From Clostridiales bacterium UBA1380 (lineage in GTDB: Bacteria > Bacillota > Clostridia > Oscillospirales > CAG-272), in assembly GCA_002305445.1 (NCBI GenBank), contig DBRA01000065.1, forward strand, positions 11,342-24,806: 13,465 nucleotides of DNA, written 5' to 3'. The notes beneath the pieces are model-generated. The model saw nothing but the letters and a program-made list of their open reading frames with translations, did not search any database and was not told the origin of the DNA. The translations under genes and the position numbers were made by a program. Every line of letters starts with the position of its first letter. Within the stretch, counting starts at the first letter, position 1. This document shows, piece by piece, positions 7,428 to 13,162 of the stretch.

Positions 7428-7651
7428 TTTGTGTCGCCGCCCTTCTTATATATGTCGAGTATTTCAGACGCACGATCAATGTCGCCCTGCGTCAGGTTTG
7501 ATATTACGGCGCGAAGCTTCGACATGTCTTCGGGCCTTTTCTCGGCCGGAAGATCAATGCCCGCGCCCGAGCTTATAAGCTTGAACATCTTCCAAAGCTT
7601 ATCGTCGTCGAGGGATTGAAGCATATCGAGCGTTTTTTTGTCGATTTTCAT
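7424..7651 (-). CDS. small hypothetical helical protein (cassette gene 1)
   Basis: A 75-residue all-helical protein: MKIDKKTLDMLQSLDDDKLWKMFKLISSGAGIDL, then RPEDMSKLRAVISNLTQGDIDRASEILDIYKKG. No enzyme motif, no signal peptide. It reads like a small protein-binding or regulatory module. GGACGG lies 8 nt before the ATG. It is the first gene of the three-gene cassette, and its stop overlaps the next start in ATGA. I do not recognise a clean sigma-A promoter in the 95 bp before it. A weak TTGTCA-N18-TAACCT on the minus strand is the best fit, so another sigma factor is possible. Confidence 0.8.
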   Translation of the reverse strand: MKIDKKTLDMLQSLDDDKLWKMFKLISSGAGIDLPAEKRPEDMSKLRAVISNLTQGDIDRASEILDIYKKGGDTK

Positions 7652-7712
7652 ACATGATACCGTCCAGTTTTTATTTTAATTCCTTTGTCAGGTTATGCGA
7701 TTTCGCTCCGCT

Positions 7713-7742
7713 TTGACAAAAATCATTGATTGCGGTTAATAT
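7713..7742 (+). promoter_or_regulatory. sigma-A promoter very close to the phosphoesterase ATG
   Basis: TTGACA (7713-7718), an 18-nt spacer, then TAATAT (7737-7742). The start codon begins at 7747, only 5 nt after the -10 box. Transcription would begin at or just around the ATG, so the message would have almost no leader, and no ribosome binding site is visible. Confidence 0.65.
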
Positions 7743-7746
7743 AAAT

Positions 7747-8259
7747 ATGAAGCTTATCGTTTTTTCCGATTCACACAATTCCGTTCACAACATGCGCACC
7801 GCGCTCTCGCTTCATCGCGACGCAGACGTCGTTATACATCTGGGCGACGGCAACGAGGACCTCGAGAGCTTGAGAGACGAGTTCCCGCTTGCGCAGTTCA
7901 GATACGTCGCCGGCAACTTCGAGGAGTTCGCGTCGTCCTTTGCTGCGCGCAATCGGCTCGAATACGAAGTTGTGTTCGACTTCGACGGCAAGCGCGTGCT
8001 CGCCGTTCACGGGCACCGATGCGCGGTCAAGTACGGGACGGAGACGCTCGCAGCACGCGCAAAGGCGCTCGGCGCCGACATCGCTCTGTACGGACACACG
8101 CATGAAGCGGCCGAAGAATGCATAGACGGCTCTGACGGCAGGATCATACGGCTTTTCAATCCCGGCACCGTATCCGGCCGCGGCGGCGACGCGACGTACG
8201 GCGTGATCGAAACGGCCGGCGGCGTCATTATTACCGGCTGGGGCAGGTTCGAGAGATAA
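7747..8259 (+). CDS. YfcE/MJ0936-type metallophosphoesterase
   Basis: A 170-residue calcineurin-like phosphoesterase of the small YfcE type, which hydrolyses phosphodiester or phosphomonoester bonds with two metal ions. Motifs in order: FSDSHNS (Asp8, His10), HLGDGNEDLE (Gly33-Asp34), VAGNFEE (Gly56-Asn57), VHGHR (His88 to His90) and LYGHTHE (GHTH at 116-119), followed by FNPGTVS. The third motif is GNFEE, not the usual GNCD, but the Asn metal ligand is kept. The physiological substrate is unknown. ATG 7747 was chosen over a TTG at 7726 because the family begins right at this MKLIVFSDSH segment and the TTG lies inside the promoter. The gene ends at a hairpin terminator shared with the convergent PHP gene. 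Confidence 0.93.
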   Translation: MKLIVFSDSHNSVHNMRTALSLHRDADVVIHLGDGNEDLESLRDEFPLAQFRYVAGNFEEFASSFAARNRLEYEVVFDFDGKRVLAVHGHRCAVKYGTETLAARAKALGADIALYGHTHEAAEECIDGSDGRIIRLFNPGTVSGRGGDATYGVIETAGGVIITGWGRFER

Positions 8260-8263
8260 AAGA

Positions 8264-8298
8264 AAACGCAGCGCTCGAGACAGAGTGCTGCGTTTATT
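8264..8298. terminator. bidirectional hairpin terminator between convergent genes
   Basis: A 13-bp stem (8264-8276 with 8283-8295, one G-T pair) closed by the loop GAGACA. On the minus strand the stem is followed by TTTTCTTTTA, a good tail. On the plus strand the tail is TTTATTATATT, weaker. It fits two transcripts meeting here, the phosphoesterase on plus and the PHP gene on minus. Confidence 0.85.
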
Positions 8299-8307
8299 AT
8301 ATTGTCT

Positions 8308-9177
8308 TTATAGGTTTATGTAGCTGCTCCAGGCGTATCTGCCGTCCTTGTCGCGTATTTCGACGCGGACGAAGGTGTCGGATTTTTCGGCCTTATATTC
8401 GGCGTGCGTGATGCCGCCGTTTTCGTCGTATACGGCGCGGCGGCCCGACCATACGCTGTCGCTGAAGAACGCTACCGAAACGCACGGAGTGCAGTCGACG
8501 GCGATATCGCGTCCGGACTGCGTCACCGTCATAAGCGGGCCTTGAGTCGCGTAGAAGTCGCGGGCCGCGACAGCCGCGAAGATCTCATCGGGGTCGGGTT
8601 TGTCGGCGCGCACCATGATATACGACCGGCACTGTTCGCCGCGGTAAAAGTGCGTGTCGTCGGTTGCGACAAGCGGCAGAAACACGCCGCACAGCGCCAG
8701 AAGGTCGCAGAAGCTGCCGGAATACGGGCGGCAGTTGCACGGCAGGTCGGACACCGAGTTGAATATCTCGACCGCGCCCAGATTCTTAAGCTGTGCTGCC
8801 GACGCCGGGTCGTTAAGCGACCACGCGGGGTGCGCCAAGATCGGAAATCCGCCTGCATCGCGGATGGCGTCGATTATATCCTGAGCCGGCGTCCCGCGCT
8901 TCAGCTGCGGGTCTTTTTTAAGTCCGGCGCCGACGATGTGGTATATACCAGCACGCGGGTCGCCCCCGATATCATATTCGCAGCCCGACAGTTCGAGTAT
9001 GCCGCCGCCGTCGCGCGTTTCGCTCACCGTCCAGTGGTCGGTGAGCGCGATGAAGTCATAACCGTTTTCACGGTACAGTGCGACCGTGTCCTCCGGCGAC
9101 CGCCGGCCGTCCGAGCGCGTCGTATGTGTGTGAAGGTTGCCTTTGAGCCATGTACGGCCGTTTTTGTCTATATACAT
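8308..9177 (-). CDS. PHP-domain metal-dependent phosphoesterase
   Basis: A 289-residue protein of the PHP (polymerase and histidinol phosphatase) family, which binds a cluster of two or three metals and hydrolyses phosphoesters. Metal-binding motifs: NLHTHTTRSDG (His16, His18, Asp23), ALTDHW (His48), an acidic pair in LELSGCEYD, HIVG (His80), ILAHPAW (His116) and VATDDTHF (Asp174, His176). The last 90 residues (about 200-289), with ATQGPLM and FVRVEIRDKDGRYAWSSYINL, form a beta-rich C-terminal part seen in the YciV-like and CehA-like branch. The substrate is unknown. ATG 9177 lies one base after the stop of the aldo/keto reductase gene (TAA-A-ATG) and has no own ribosome binding site, so reinitiation is likely. 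The TTG at 9201 would add eight residues and overlap the upstream gene. Confidence 0.92.
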   Translation of the reverse strand: MYIDKNGRTWLKGNLHTHTTRSDGRRSPEDTVALYRENGYDFIALTDHWTVSETRDGGGILELSGCEYDIGGDPRAGIYHIVGAGLKKDPQLKRGTPAQDIIDAIRDAGGFPILAHPAWSLNDPASAAQLKNLGAVEIFNSVSDLPCNCRPYSGSFCDLLALCGVFLPLVATDDTHFYRGEQCRSYIMVRADKPDPDEIFAAVAARDFYATQGPLMTVTQSGRDIAVDCTPCVSVAFFSDSVWSGRRAVYDENGGITHAEYKAEKSDTFVRVEIRDKDGRYAWSSYINL

Positions 9178-9178
9178 T

Positions 9179-10315
9179 TTATTTCGCGAAGGAAGCCGCA
9201 ACCTCTCTCAGCTTCTCGGGTATGCTGATGTGCTGCGGGCACTTCTTCGCGCACTGGCGGCACTCTATGCATTCGCTGACCGCGGCGCCGCCGTGACGGT
9301 CGCCCTCGCGGCCGACGCGCGAGTACATTCCTTTTGCGTGGTCGACGAGTCCGTACACGTTTTTATATGTGTGGCAATTGAAAACATACGGGATGTTGAT
9401 GCCCTTCGGGCACGGCATGCAGTAGTTGCAGCCCGTGCAGTAAAGGTCGGAGAACTTCTTGATCTCCTCCATCATTACGCCGGCCTTCTCGAAGTCCTCG
9501 GCGCTCATCGGCTCCTTCTCGTCGCCGATCTTGGCGTTCTGCTCGACCATCTCAATCGTCTGCATGCCGGACAGCGCGCAGGTGACGTTCTTGTTGCCGA
9601 GCACGAAGCGAAGGGCGAGCTCCGGCGTCGAATCGCTCTCCTTGCCGAGCAGCTTCTTATACAGCTCGCTGGGCGCGGCAAGGCGTCCGCCCGCGACGGG
9701 ACCCATGACGACGATGCCGTAGCCGTGGTCGTGCGCCCATGCCATCGATTCCTCGTGCGAGCGGTCGAGCAGGTTGTACTGGCAGGTGACGGAGGTGAAT
9801 ATCTCGCCGCGCTCGAGAATGTATATCATGTTCTTCGGGTCGTCGTGGAACGAGAAGCAGATATGGCGTATCATGCCCTGGTCGATCGCCTTCTGCGCCG
9901 CCTTCATGAGACCGAGCGGCTCGATGACATTATCGTATGTGCCTTTATTGATGCCGTGGAAGTGATATATGTCTATATAGGGCGTGTCGATGCGCTTGAG
10001 CGAGTTTTCGAGGTTGTTCCAGAAAACGCGGTCGGAGTCGGCCTTGTCGCCGAGCGGGCACTTCGTCGAGAGCACGACTTTGTCGCGGAACGGCTTTATC
10101 GCGCGACCGACCGTATACTGGCTGTTTTCGTGGCAGTAGCCGACGGCTGTATCGAAATAGTTGATGCCGAGCTCATAAGCGCGGCGTAGCATCGGTATCG
10201 CCTTCTCCTCGTCGATGCTCCACTTTCCTTTTTCCTCGATTTCGGGCAGACGCATGCAGCCGAAGCCGATCTGCGATATCATCGGTCCTTTTGCTCCCAG
10301 TTTGCGGTATTCCAT
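9179..10315 (-). CDS. aldo/keto reductase with C-terminal 4Fe-4S ferredoxin-like domain
   Basis: A 378-residue redox enzyme of the clostridial aldo/keto reductase family with an iron-sulfur tail. The barrel has the usual tetrad: Asp55 and Tyr60 (NYFDTAVGY), Lys85 (LSTKCP) and His120 (IDIYHFHG). The NAD(P)-binding end lies in ALRFVLGNKNVTCALSGM. The C-terminal part has two cysteine groups, C293-C296-C299-C302 (CTGCNYCMPCP) and C349-C352-C355-C359 (CIECRQCAKKCP), enough for two 4Fe-4S clusters. The tail suggests electron exchange with ferredoxin or flavodoxin, but partner and substrate are not known. AAGGAG lies 7 nt before the ATG. It is the first gene of a two-gene unit with the PHP gene, and divergent from the Gfo/Idh operon, sharing one AT-rich control region of about 235 bp. 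Confidence 0.94.
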   Translation of the reverse strand: MEYRKLGAKGPMISQIGFGCMRLPEIEEKGKWSIDEEKAIPMLRRAYELGINYFDTAVGYCHENSQYTVGRAIKPFRDKVVLSTKCPLGDKADSDRVFWNNLENSLKRIDTPYIDIYHFHGINKGTYDNVIEPLGLMKAAQKAIDQGMIRHICFSFHDDPKNMIYILERGEIFTSVTCQYNLLDRSHEESMAWAHDHGYGIVVMGPVAGGRLAAPSELYKKLLGKESDSTPELALRFVLGNKNVTCALSGMQTIEMVEQNAKIGDEKEPMSAEDFEKAGVMMEEIKKFSDLYCTGCNYCMPCPKGINIPYVFNCHTYKNVYGLVDHAKGMYSRVGREGDRHGGAAVSECIECRQCAKKCPQHISIPEKLREVAASFAK

Positions 10316-10347
10316 ATTCTGTCTCCTTATTATTTATATCAAGCATA

Positions 10348-10376
10348 ATTCTAACAGATTGATTTTAATTTTGCAA
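10348..10376 (-). promoter_or_regulatory. sigma-A promoter of the aldo/keto reductase operon
   Basis: On the minus strand, TTGCAA (10371-10376), a 17-nt spacer, then TAGAAT (10348-10353). Start near 10341, leader of about 25 nt holding the AAGGAG site. Confidence 0.7.
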
Positions 10377-10467
10377 TACGGTTTGAATATTTTTAATTAT
10401 TGCGACAACATGCGGGAGTAAATTACCGCGATAGCATTACAGTATTTTGATATGTTTTCAATGTCTC

Positions 10468-10496
10468 TTGATTTTGCCAATAGTTTCAATTATAAT
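10468..10496 (+). promoter_or_regulatory. sigma-A promoter of the Gfo/Idh operon
   Basis: TTGATT (10468-10473), a 17-nt spacer, then TATAAT (10491-10496). Start near 10503, leader of about 50 nt with GGAGG 11 nt before the ATG. Back to back with the aldo/keto reductase promoter, about 90 bp between the two -35 boxes. Confidence 0.75.
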
Positions 10497-10551
10497 ATGC
10501 CGTGGAGACACCTTATAACACGATAATTTTACATCGGAGGACTACATAAAA

Positions 10552-11640
10552 ATGGCAGAAAAAGTCAGAATCGGTATCATCGGCTGCGGCGGCATTGCGA
10601 ACGGCAAGCACATGCCCGCTCTCCGTCAGGTTCCGCAGGCGGAAATGGTCGCTTTCTGCGACATCATACCCGAACGCGCGGAAAGAGCCGCCAAGGAATA
10701 CGGCACTCCCGACGCGAAGGTCTACACCGATTACAAAAAGCTGCTCGCCGACAAGACGATCGACGTCGTTCACGTGCTGACGCCGAACCGCCATCACAGC
10801 TATATTACAGTCGACGCCCTCGAAGCCGGCAAGCACGTCATGTGCGAGAAGCCGATGGCCATCAACTCCGCCGAGGCGAAGAAGATGGTCGACGCCGCGA
10901 AGCGCACCGGCAAGAAGCTGACTATCGGTTATCAGAACCGTCAGCGCGCCGACTCGCTCTACATGAAGGCTGAAGCCATAAACGGCACCTTCGGCGACAT
11001 CTACTACGCCAAGGCGACTGCGATCCGCCGCCGCGCCGTTCCGACGTGGGGCGTGTTCCTGAACGAGTACGAACAGGGCGGCGGCCCCCTCATCGACATC
11101 GGTACGCACGCGCTCGACCTCACGCTTTGGATCATGGACAACTACAAGCCGAAGTACTGCCTCGGCACGACTTATCACAAGCTTAACAAAGAAACACCCG
11201 AAAATCAGGGCAACGGCTGGGGCCCGTGGGATCCCGACAAGTTCACGGTCGAGGACAGCGCGTTCGGCATGGTGGTCATGGAGAACGGCGCGACGATCTA
11301 CCTCGAATCCGCCTGGGCGCTCAACTCGCTTGACGTCCGCGAAGCGGTCACGACCGTCTGCGGCACGAAAGCCGGCGGCGATATGGACGACGGCGTTCGC
11401 ATCAACGGCATCCGCAACGGCCGCCAGTATATCCTGAAGCCGAACCTTAACGCCGGCGGCGCGGCATTCTTCGAAGGCGACGCCAACGAGGAGCCGCACA
11501 TCCGCGAGGCGAAGCTCTGGATCGACGCCGTGATCAACAACAAGCCCACATTCGTTCTGCCCGAGCAGGCATTCTGCGTCACGCAGATACTCGAGGGCAT
11601 CTACGAGAGCGCGAAGACCGGAACGGTCTACAACTTCTGA
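10552..11640 (+). CDS. Gfo/Idh/MocA family NAD(P)-dependent oxidoreductase
   Basis: A 362-residue dehydrogenase of the Gfo/Idh/MocA family, which oxidises or reduces hydroxyl groups of sugars, inositols and glycosides with NAD(P). The N-terminal Rossmann fold shows IGIIGCGGIA (7-16), an acidic end of strand 2 in FCDIIPERA, and VLTPNRHH. The catalytic CEKPMA has Lys100. The C-terminal domain holds GGGPLIDIGTHALDL (176-190) with Asp182 and His186, the family's usual active-site residues. The length is normal. GGAGG precedes the start. It is the first gene of a four-gene unit. Its TGA stop shares one base with the ATG of a microprotein gene. Together with the TIM-barrel isomerase at the end of the unit, this suggests stepwise remodelling of a sugar or glycoside; the exact substrate is not shown by the sequence. 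Confidence 0.95.
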   Translation: MAEKVRIGIIGCGGIANGKHMPALRQVPQAEMVAFCDIIPERAERAAKEYGTPDAKVYTDYKKLLADKTIDVVHVLTPNRHHSYITVDALEAGKHVMCEKPMAINSAEAKKMVDAAKRTGKKLTIGYQNRQRADSLYMKAEAINGTFGDIYYAKATAIRRRAVPTWGVFLNEYEQGGGPLIDIGTHALDLTLWIMDNYKPKYCLGTTYHKLNKETPENQGNGWGPWDPDKFTVEDSAFGMVVMENGATIYLESAWALNSLDVREAVTTVCGTKAGGDMDDGVRINGIRNGRQYILKPNLNAGGAAFFEGDANEEPHIREAKLWIDAVINNKPTFVLPEQAFCVTQILEGIYESAKTGTVYNF

Positions 11641-11807
11641 TGACCATTACGTCAGCCGCATCCGTCGGCATAATCGGCGGCTCCGACGGGCCGACGTCGA
11701 TATTTGTCACCGGTTATGCCGATCTATGGCTTGCCGCCGCCGTCCTCCTGCTTATCGCGGGAGCGGTCGGCGCGGCGATTCATATTGCGAAAAGCAGGAA
11801 AAAGTAA
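11640..11807 (+). CDS. membrane microprotein with the GIIGGxDGPT motif of Na+-translocating decarboxylase beta subunits
   Basis: A 55-residue protein. The N-terminal part reads MTITSAASVGIIGGSDGP, then TSIFVTG (19-25). This is the signature of the membrane-embedded core of OadB/GcdB/MmdB, the beta subunit of sodium-pumping decarboxylases, where the motif's Asp is, as I recall, essential for Na+ transport. Full beta subunits have about 350-430 residues and nine or more helices; here only the motif remains, followed by one transmembrane helix (about 27-49, ADLWLAAAVLLLIAGAVGAA) and a basic end KSRKK. The ATG overlaps the stop of the Gfo/Idh gene by one base (TGATG) and lacks its own good ribosome binding site, so coupled translation is likely. 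It is in frame from start to stop with no sign of decay, and no rest of a beta-subunit gene lies nearby, so it is not a simple fragment. Database entries of such short proteins may carry the decarboxylase name. Function unknown. Confidence 0.82.
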   Translation: MTITSAASVGIIGGSDGPTSIFVTGYADLWLAAAVLLLIAGAVGAAIHIAKSRKK

Positions 11808-11808
11808 T

Positions 11809-11988
11809 ATGCTGATATTATTGCTGCTCATATTCGGTATAGTGCTCATAGCGCTCGGCTTGATATCCGGGCTTCTGGCGCTGATCGGCATCGCTTTCGC
11901 GATAATATGGAAGCTCTGCATGTTCGTTCTGCCCATCCTCGGCGTAGTGCTGATCGTGATTGCTTTCTTTAAAAAGAACAGCGACTAA
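11809..11988 (+). CDS. small hydrophobic membrane protein, 59 residues
   Basis: A 59-residue, nearly all hydrophobic protein. It starts MLILLLLIFGIVLIALG, has a likely first helix to about residue 33 with Gly residues at helix-packing spacing, a short break around WKLCM, a second helix PILGVVLIVIAFF and a charged end KKNSD. A hairpin of two membrane helices is the simplest reading. AGGA lies 9 nt before the ATG, inside the end of the previous gene. Only one base separates that gene's stop from this start. ATG 11809 was chosen over a start further upstream that would run through the previous gene in another frame. No family is recognised. Its place between the decarboxylase-motif microprotein and the sugar isomerase suggests that the two small membrane proteins act together. 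Confidence 0.75.
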   Translation: MLILLLLIFGIVLIALGLISGLLALIGIAFAIIWKLCMFVLPILGVVLIVIAFFKKNSD

Positions 11989-12013
11989 ATAATCCAACAC
12001 AGGAGAAGCGGTT

Positions 12014-13000
12014 ATGAAATTATCGGTTCTTGCGGTTTTATACGGCAATCTCCCGTTCAAAGAAGCTCTCGCAAAGCTGAAGGAAATGGGAGCCGAAGCT
12101 GTCGAGATCGGCGCAGGCGGCTATCCCGGCAAGGCTCACTGCAACCCAGCCGAACTGCTCGCCGATCCGGCCAAGTACGACGAATTCAAGAAGACGATAG
12201 ACGAGTCGGGACTTGAGGTTTGCGCGCTTGCCAGCCATCACAACGGCGTCCATCCGGACAGTGAGACGGCGAAAAAGTTTGACGACGACTTCCGCAACGC
12301 GGTGCTTCTCGCCGAAAAGCTCGGAGTCGACACCATCATCACGTTCTCCGGCTGCCCCGGCACCGATCCCGACGCAAAATATCCGAGCTGGGTCACCTGC
12401 CCATGGCCGGACGACTTCCTTGCCGTCCTCGATTATCAGTGGAAGGTGCTCGTCGACTACTGGGTGGAGACGGCGCGCTTCGCGAAGTCTCACGGCGTCA
12501 CCAAAATCGCGCTTGAGATGCACCCCGGCTTCTGCGTCTACAACCCTGAGACATGCATGAAGCTCCGCCGCCTCGTCGGCGAAGCCGATCCGTCGCTCGC
12601 GACAGTCATCGGCGCGAACCTCGACCCGTCGCACCTTGTGTGGCAGGGCATCGACGTCGTCGCCGCAATCCGTTACCTCGGCGACGCGATATACCACTTC
12701 CACGCGAAGGACACCAAGATCGACGAGCTCAACACCGGCGTCAACGGCGTGCTTGACACAAAGCACTACGGCGACGAAATCCACCGTGCGTGGGTGTTCC
12801 GTTCCGTCGGCTTCGGCCACGGCGAACAGTTCTGGCGCGACGTCGTCTCCAATCTGCGCCTTGTCGGATACGATAAGGTTCTCTCCATCGAGCATGAGGA
12901 CAGCCTCATGACGCCGGACGAAGGTCTTTCCAAGGCTATTGCGCTGCTCAAGAACGTAATGATCCGCGAACCCAAGCCGGGTGGAATGTTCTGGGCGTAA
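12014..13000 (+). CDS. sugar phosphate isomerase/epimerase family protein (xylose-isomerase-like TIM barrel)
   Basis: A 328-residue TIM-barrel protein of the AP-endonuclease-2/IolE-like family, members of which isomerise, epimerise, dehydrate or cleave sugars and their keto derivatives. Likely metal ligands: Glu168 in ALEMHPG, Asp204 and His207 in NLDPSHLVWQG, His230 in YHFHAKD and Glu293 in SIEHED. The spacing fits one divalent-metal site. Other landmarks: the start MKLSVLAVLYG, VEIGAGGYPG and FSGCPGTDPDAKYPSWV. AGGAG lies 8 nt before the ATG. It follows the two membrane microproteins and closes the operon, with a strong terminator 18 bp after its stop. Pairing with a Gfo/Idh dehydrogenase occurs in inositol and in 3-keto-glycoside pathways, but the reaction cannot be fixed from sequence alone. 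Confidence 0.93.
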   Translation: MKLSVLAVLYGNLPFKEALAKLKEMGAEAVEIGAGGYPGKAHCNPAELLADPAKYDEFKKTIDESGLEVCALASHHNGVHPDSETAKKFDDDFRNAVLLAEKLGVDTIITFSGCPGTDPDAKYPSWVTCPWPDDFLAVLDYQWKVLVDYWVETARFAKSHGVTKIALEMHPGFCVYNPETCMKLRRLVGEADPSLATVIGANLDPSHLVWQGIDVVAAIRYLGDAIYHFHAKDTKIDELNTGVNGVLDTKHYGDEIHRAWVFRSVGFGHGEQFWRDVVSNLRLVGYDKVLSIEHEDSLMTPDEGLSKAIALLKNVMIREPKPGGMFWA

Positions 13001-13017
13001 CACAATATAATATAAAT

Positions 13018-13069
13018 AAAAAGCGGAAAAACATCGACAAATGTTTTATCCGCTTTTTGTGTATTTTTT
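13018..13069 (+). terminator. intrinsic terminator of the Gfo/Idh-isomerase operon
   Basis: A long hairpin: a 10-bp outer stem (13018-13027 with 13049-13058), a 7-bp inner stem (13028-13034 with 13041-13047), one bulged A and the loop CGACAA, followed by a T-rich run to 13069. It lies 18 bp after the isomerase stop. Confidence 0.9.
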
Positions 13070-13105
13070 ATAAAAACATTTAGTGTGTAATCGATTAATT
13101 TAATG

Positions 13106-13134
13106 TTGACACGCAAAATTGTTTTTGATATAAT
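13106..13134 (+). promoter_or_regulatory. perfect consensus sigma-A promoter of the LamG-like gene
   Basis: TTGACA (13106-13111), exactly 17 nt, then TATAAT (13129-13134). Full match to consensus. Start near 13141, leaving a leader of about 140 nt. A palindrome TAATCGATTA (13088-13097) lies just upstream of the -35 box. Confidence 0.9.
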
Positions 13135-13149
13135 GTTCCCGTGAACATT
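13132..13149 (+). promoter_or_regulatory. inverted repeat overlapping the -10 box and start point, probable operator
   Basis: AATGTTC (13132-13138), the spacer CCGT, then GAACATT (13143-13149), a perfect 7-bp inverted repeat. Placed across the -10 end and the start point, it would block polymerase if bound by a repressor. It is GTTC-N4-GAAC, the opposite order to the clostridial/Bacillus LexA box GAAC-N4-GTTC, so LexA is not indicated. Confidence 0.6.
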
Positions 13150-13162
13150 TTAAACGTTTGAT
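13149..13162 (+). promoter_or_regulatory. cre-like (CcpA/LacI-family) site in the leader
   Basis: The 14 bases centred on AAACGTTT match the cre consensus TGWAARCGYTWNCW at all but two positions (G2 and C13). The site lies at about +9 to +22 from the predicted start, where binding would repress. Mismatches are at conserved positions, so support is modest. Confidence 0.3.

Noticed and set aside
10365..10390. cre-like bases around TTGCAATACGG at the -35 of the aldo/keto reductase promoter
   Set aside because: One extra base separates the half-sites, so it does not fit the cre spacing.
10461..10526. A 21-codon open frame MSLDFANSFNYNMPWRH...
   Set aside because: It lies across the -35/-10 region of the Gfo/Idh promoter, has no ribosome binding site and begins upstream of the predicted transcript start.
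10513..11499. Minus-strand open frame opposite the Gfo/Idh gene, and similar ones at 12038-13003 and, on plus, at 9137-10189
   Set aside because: All lie opposite well-supported enzymes with intact motifs. Their translations look like low-complexity antisense frames without signal or domain pattern.
11640..11807. That the GIIGG microprotein is only the remains of a decayed decarboxylase gene
   Set aside because: The frame has a start coupled to the gene before, a complete helix, a basic end and a normal stop, and no other beta-subunit sequence is found around it.
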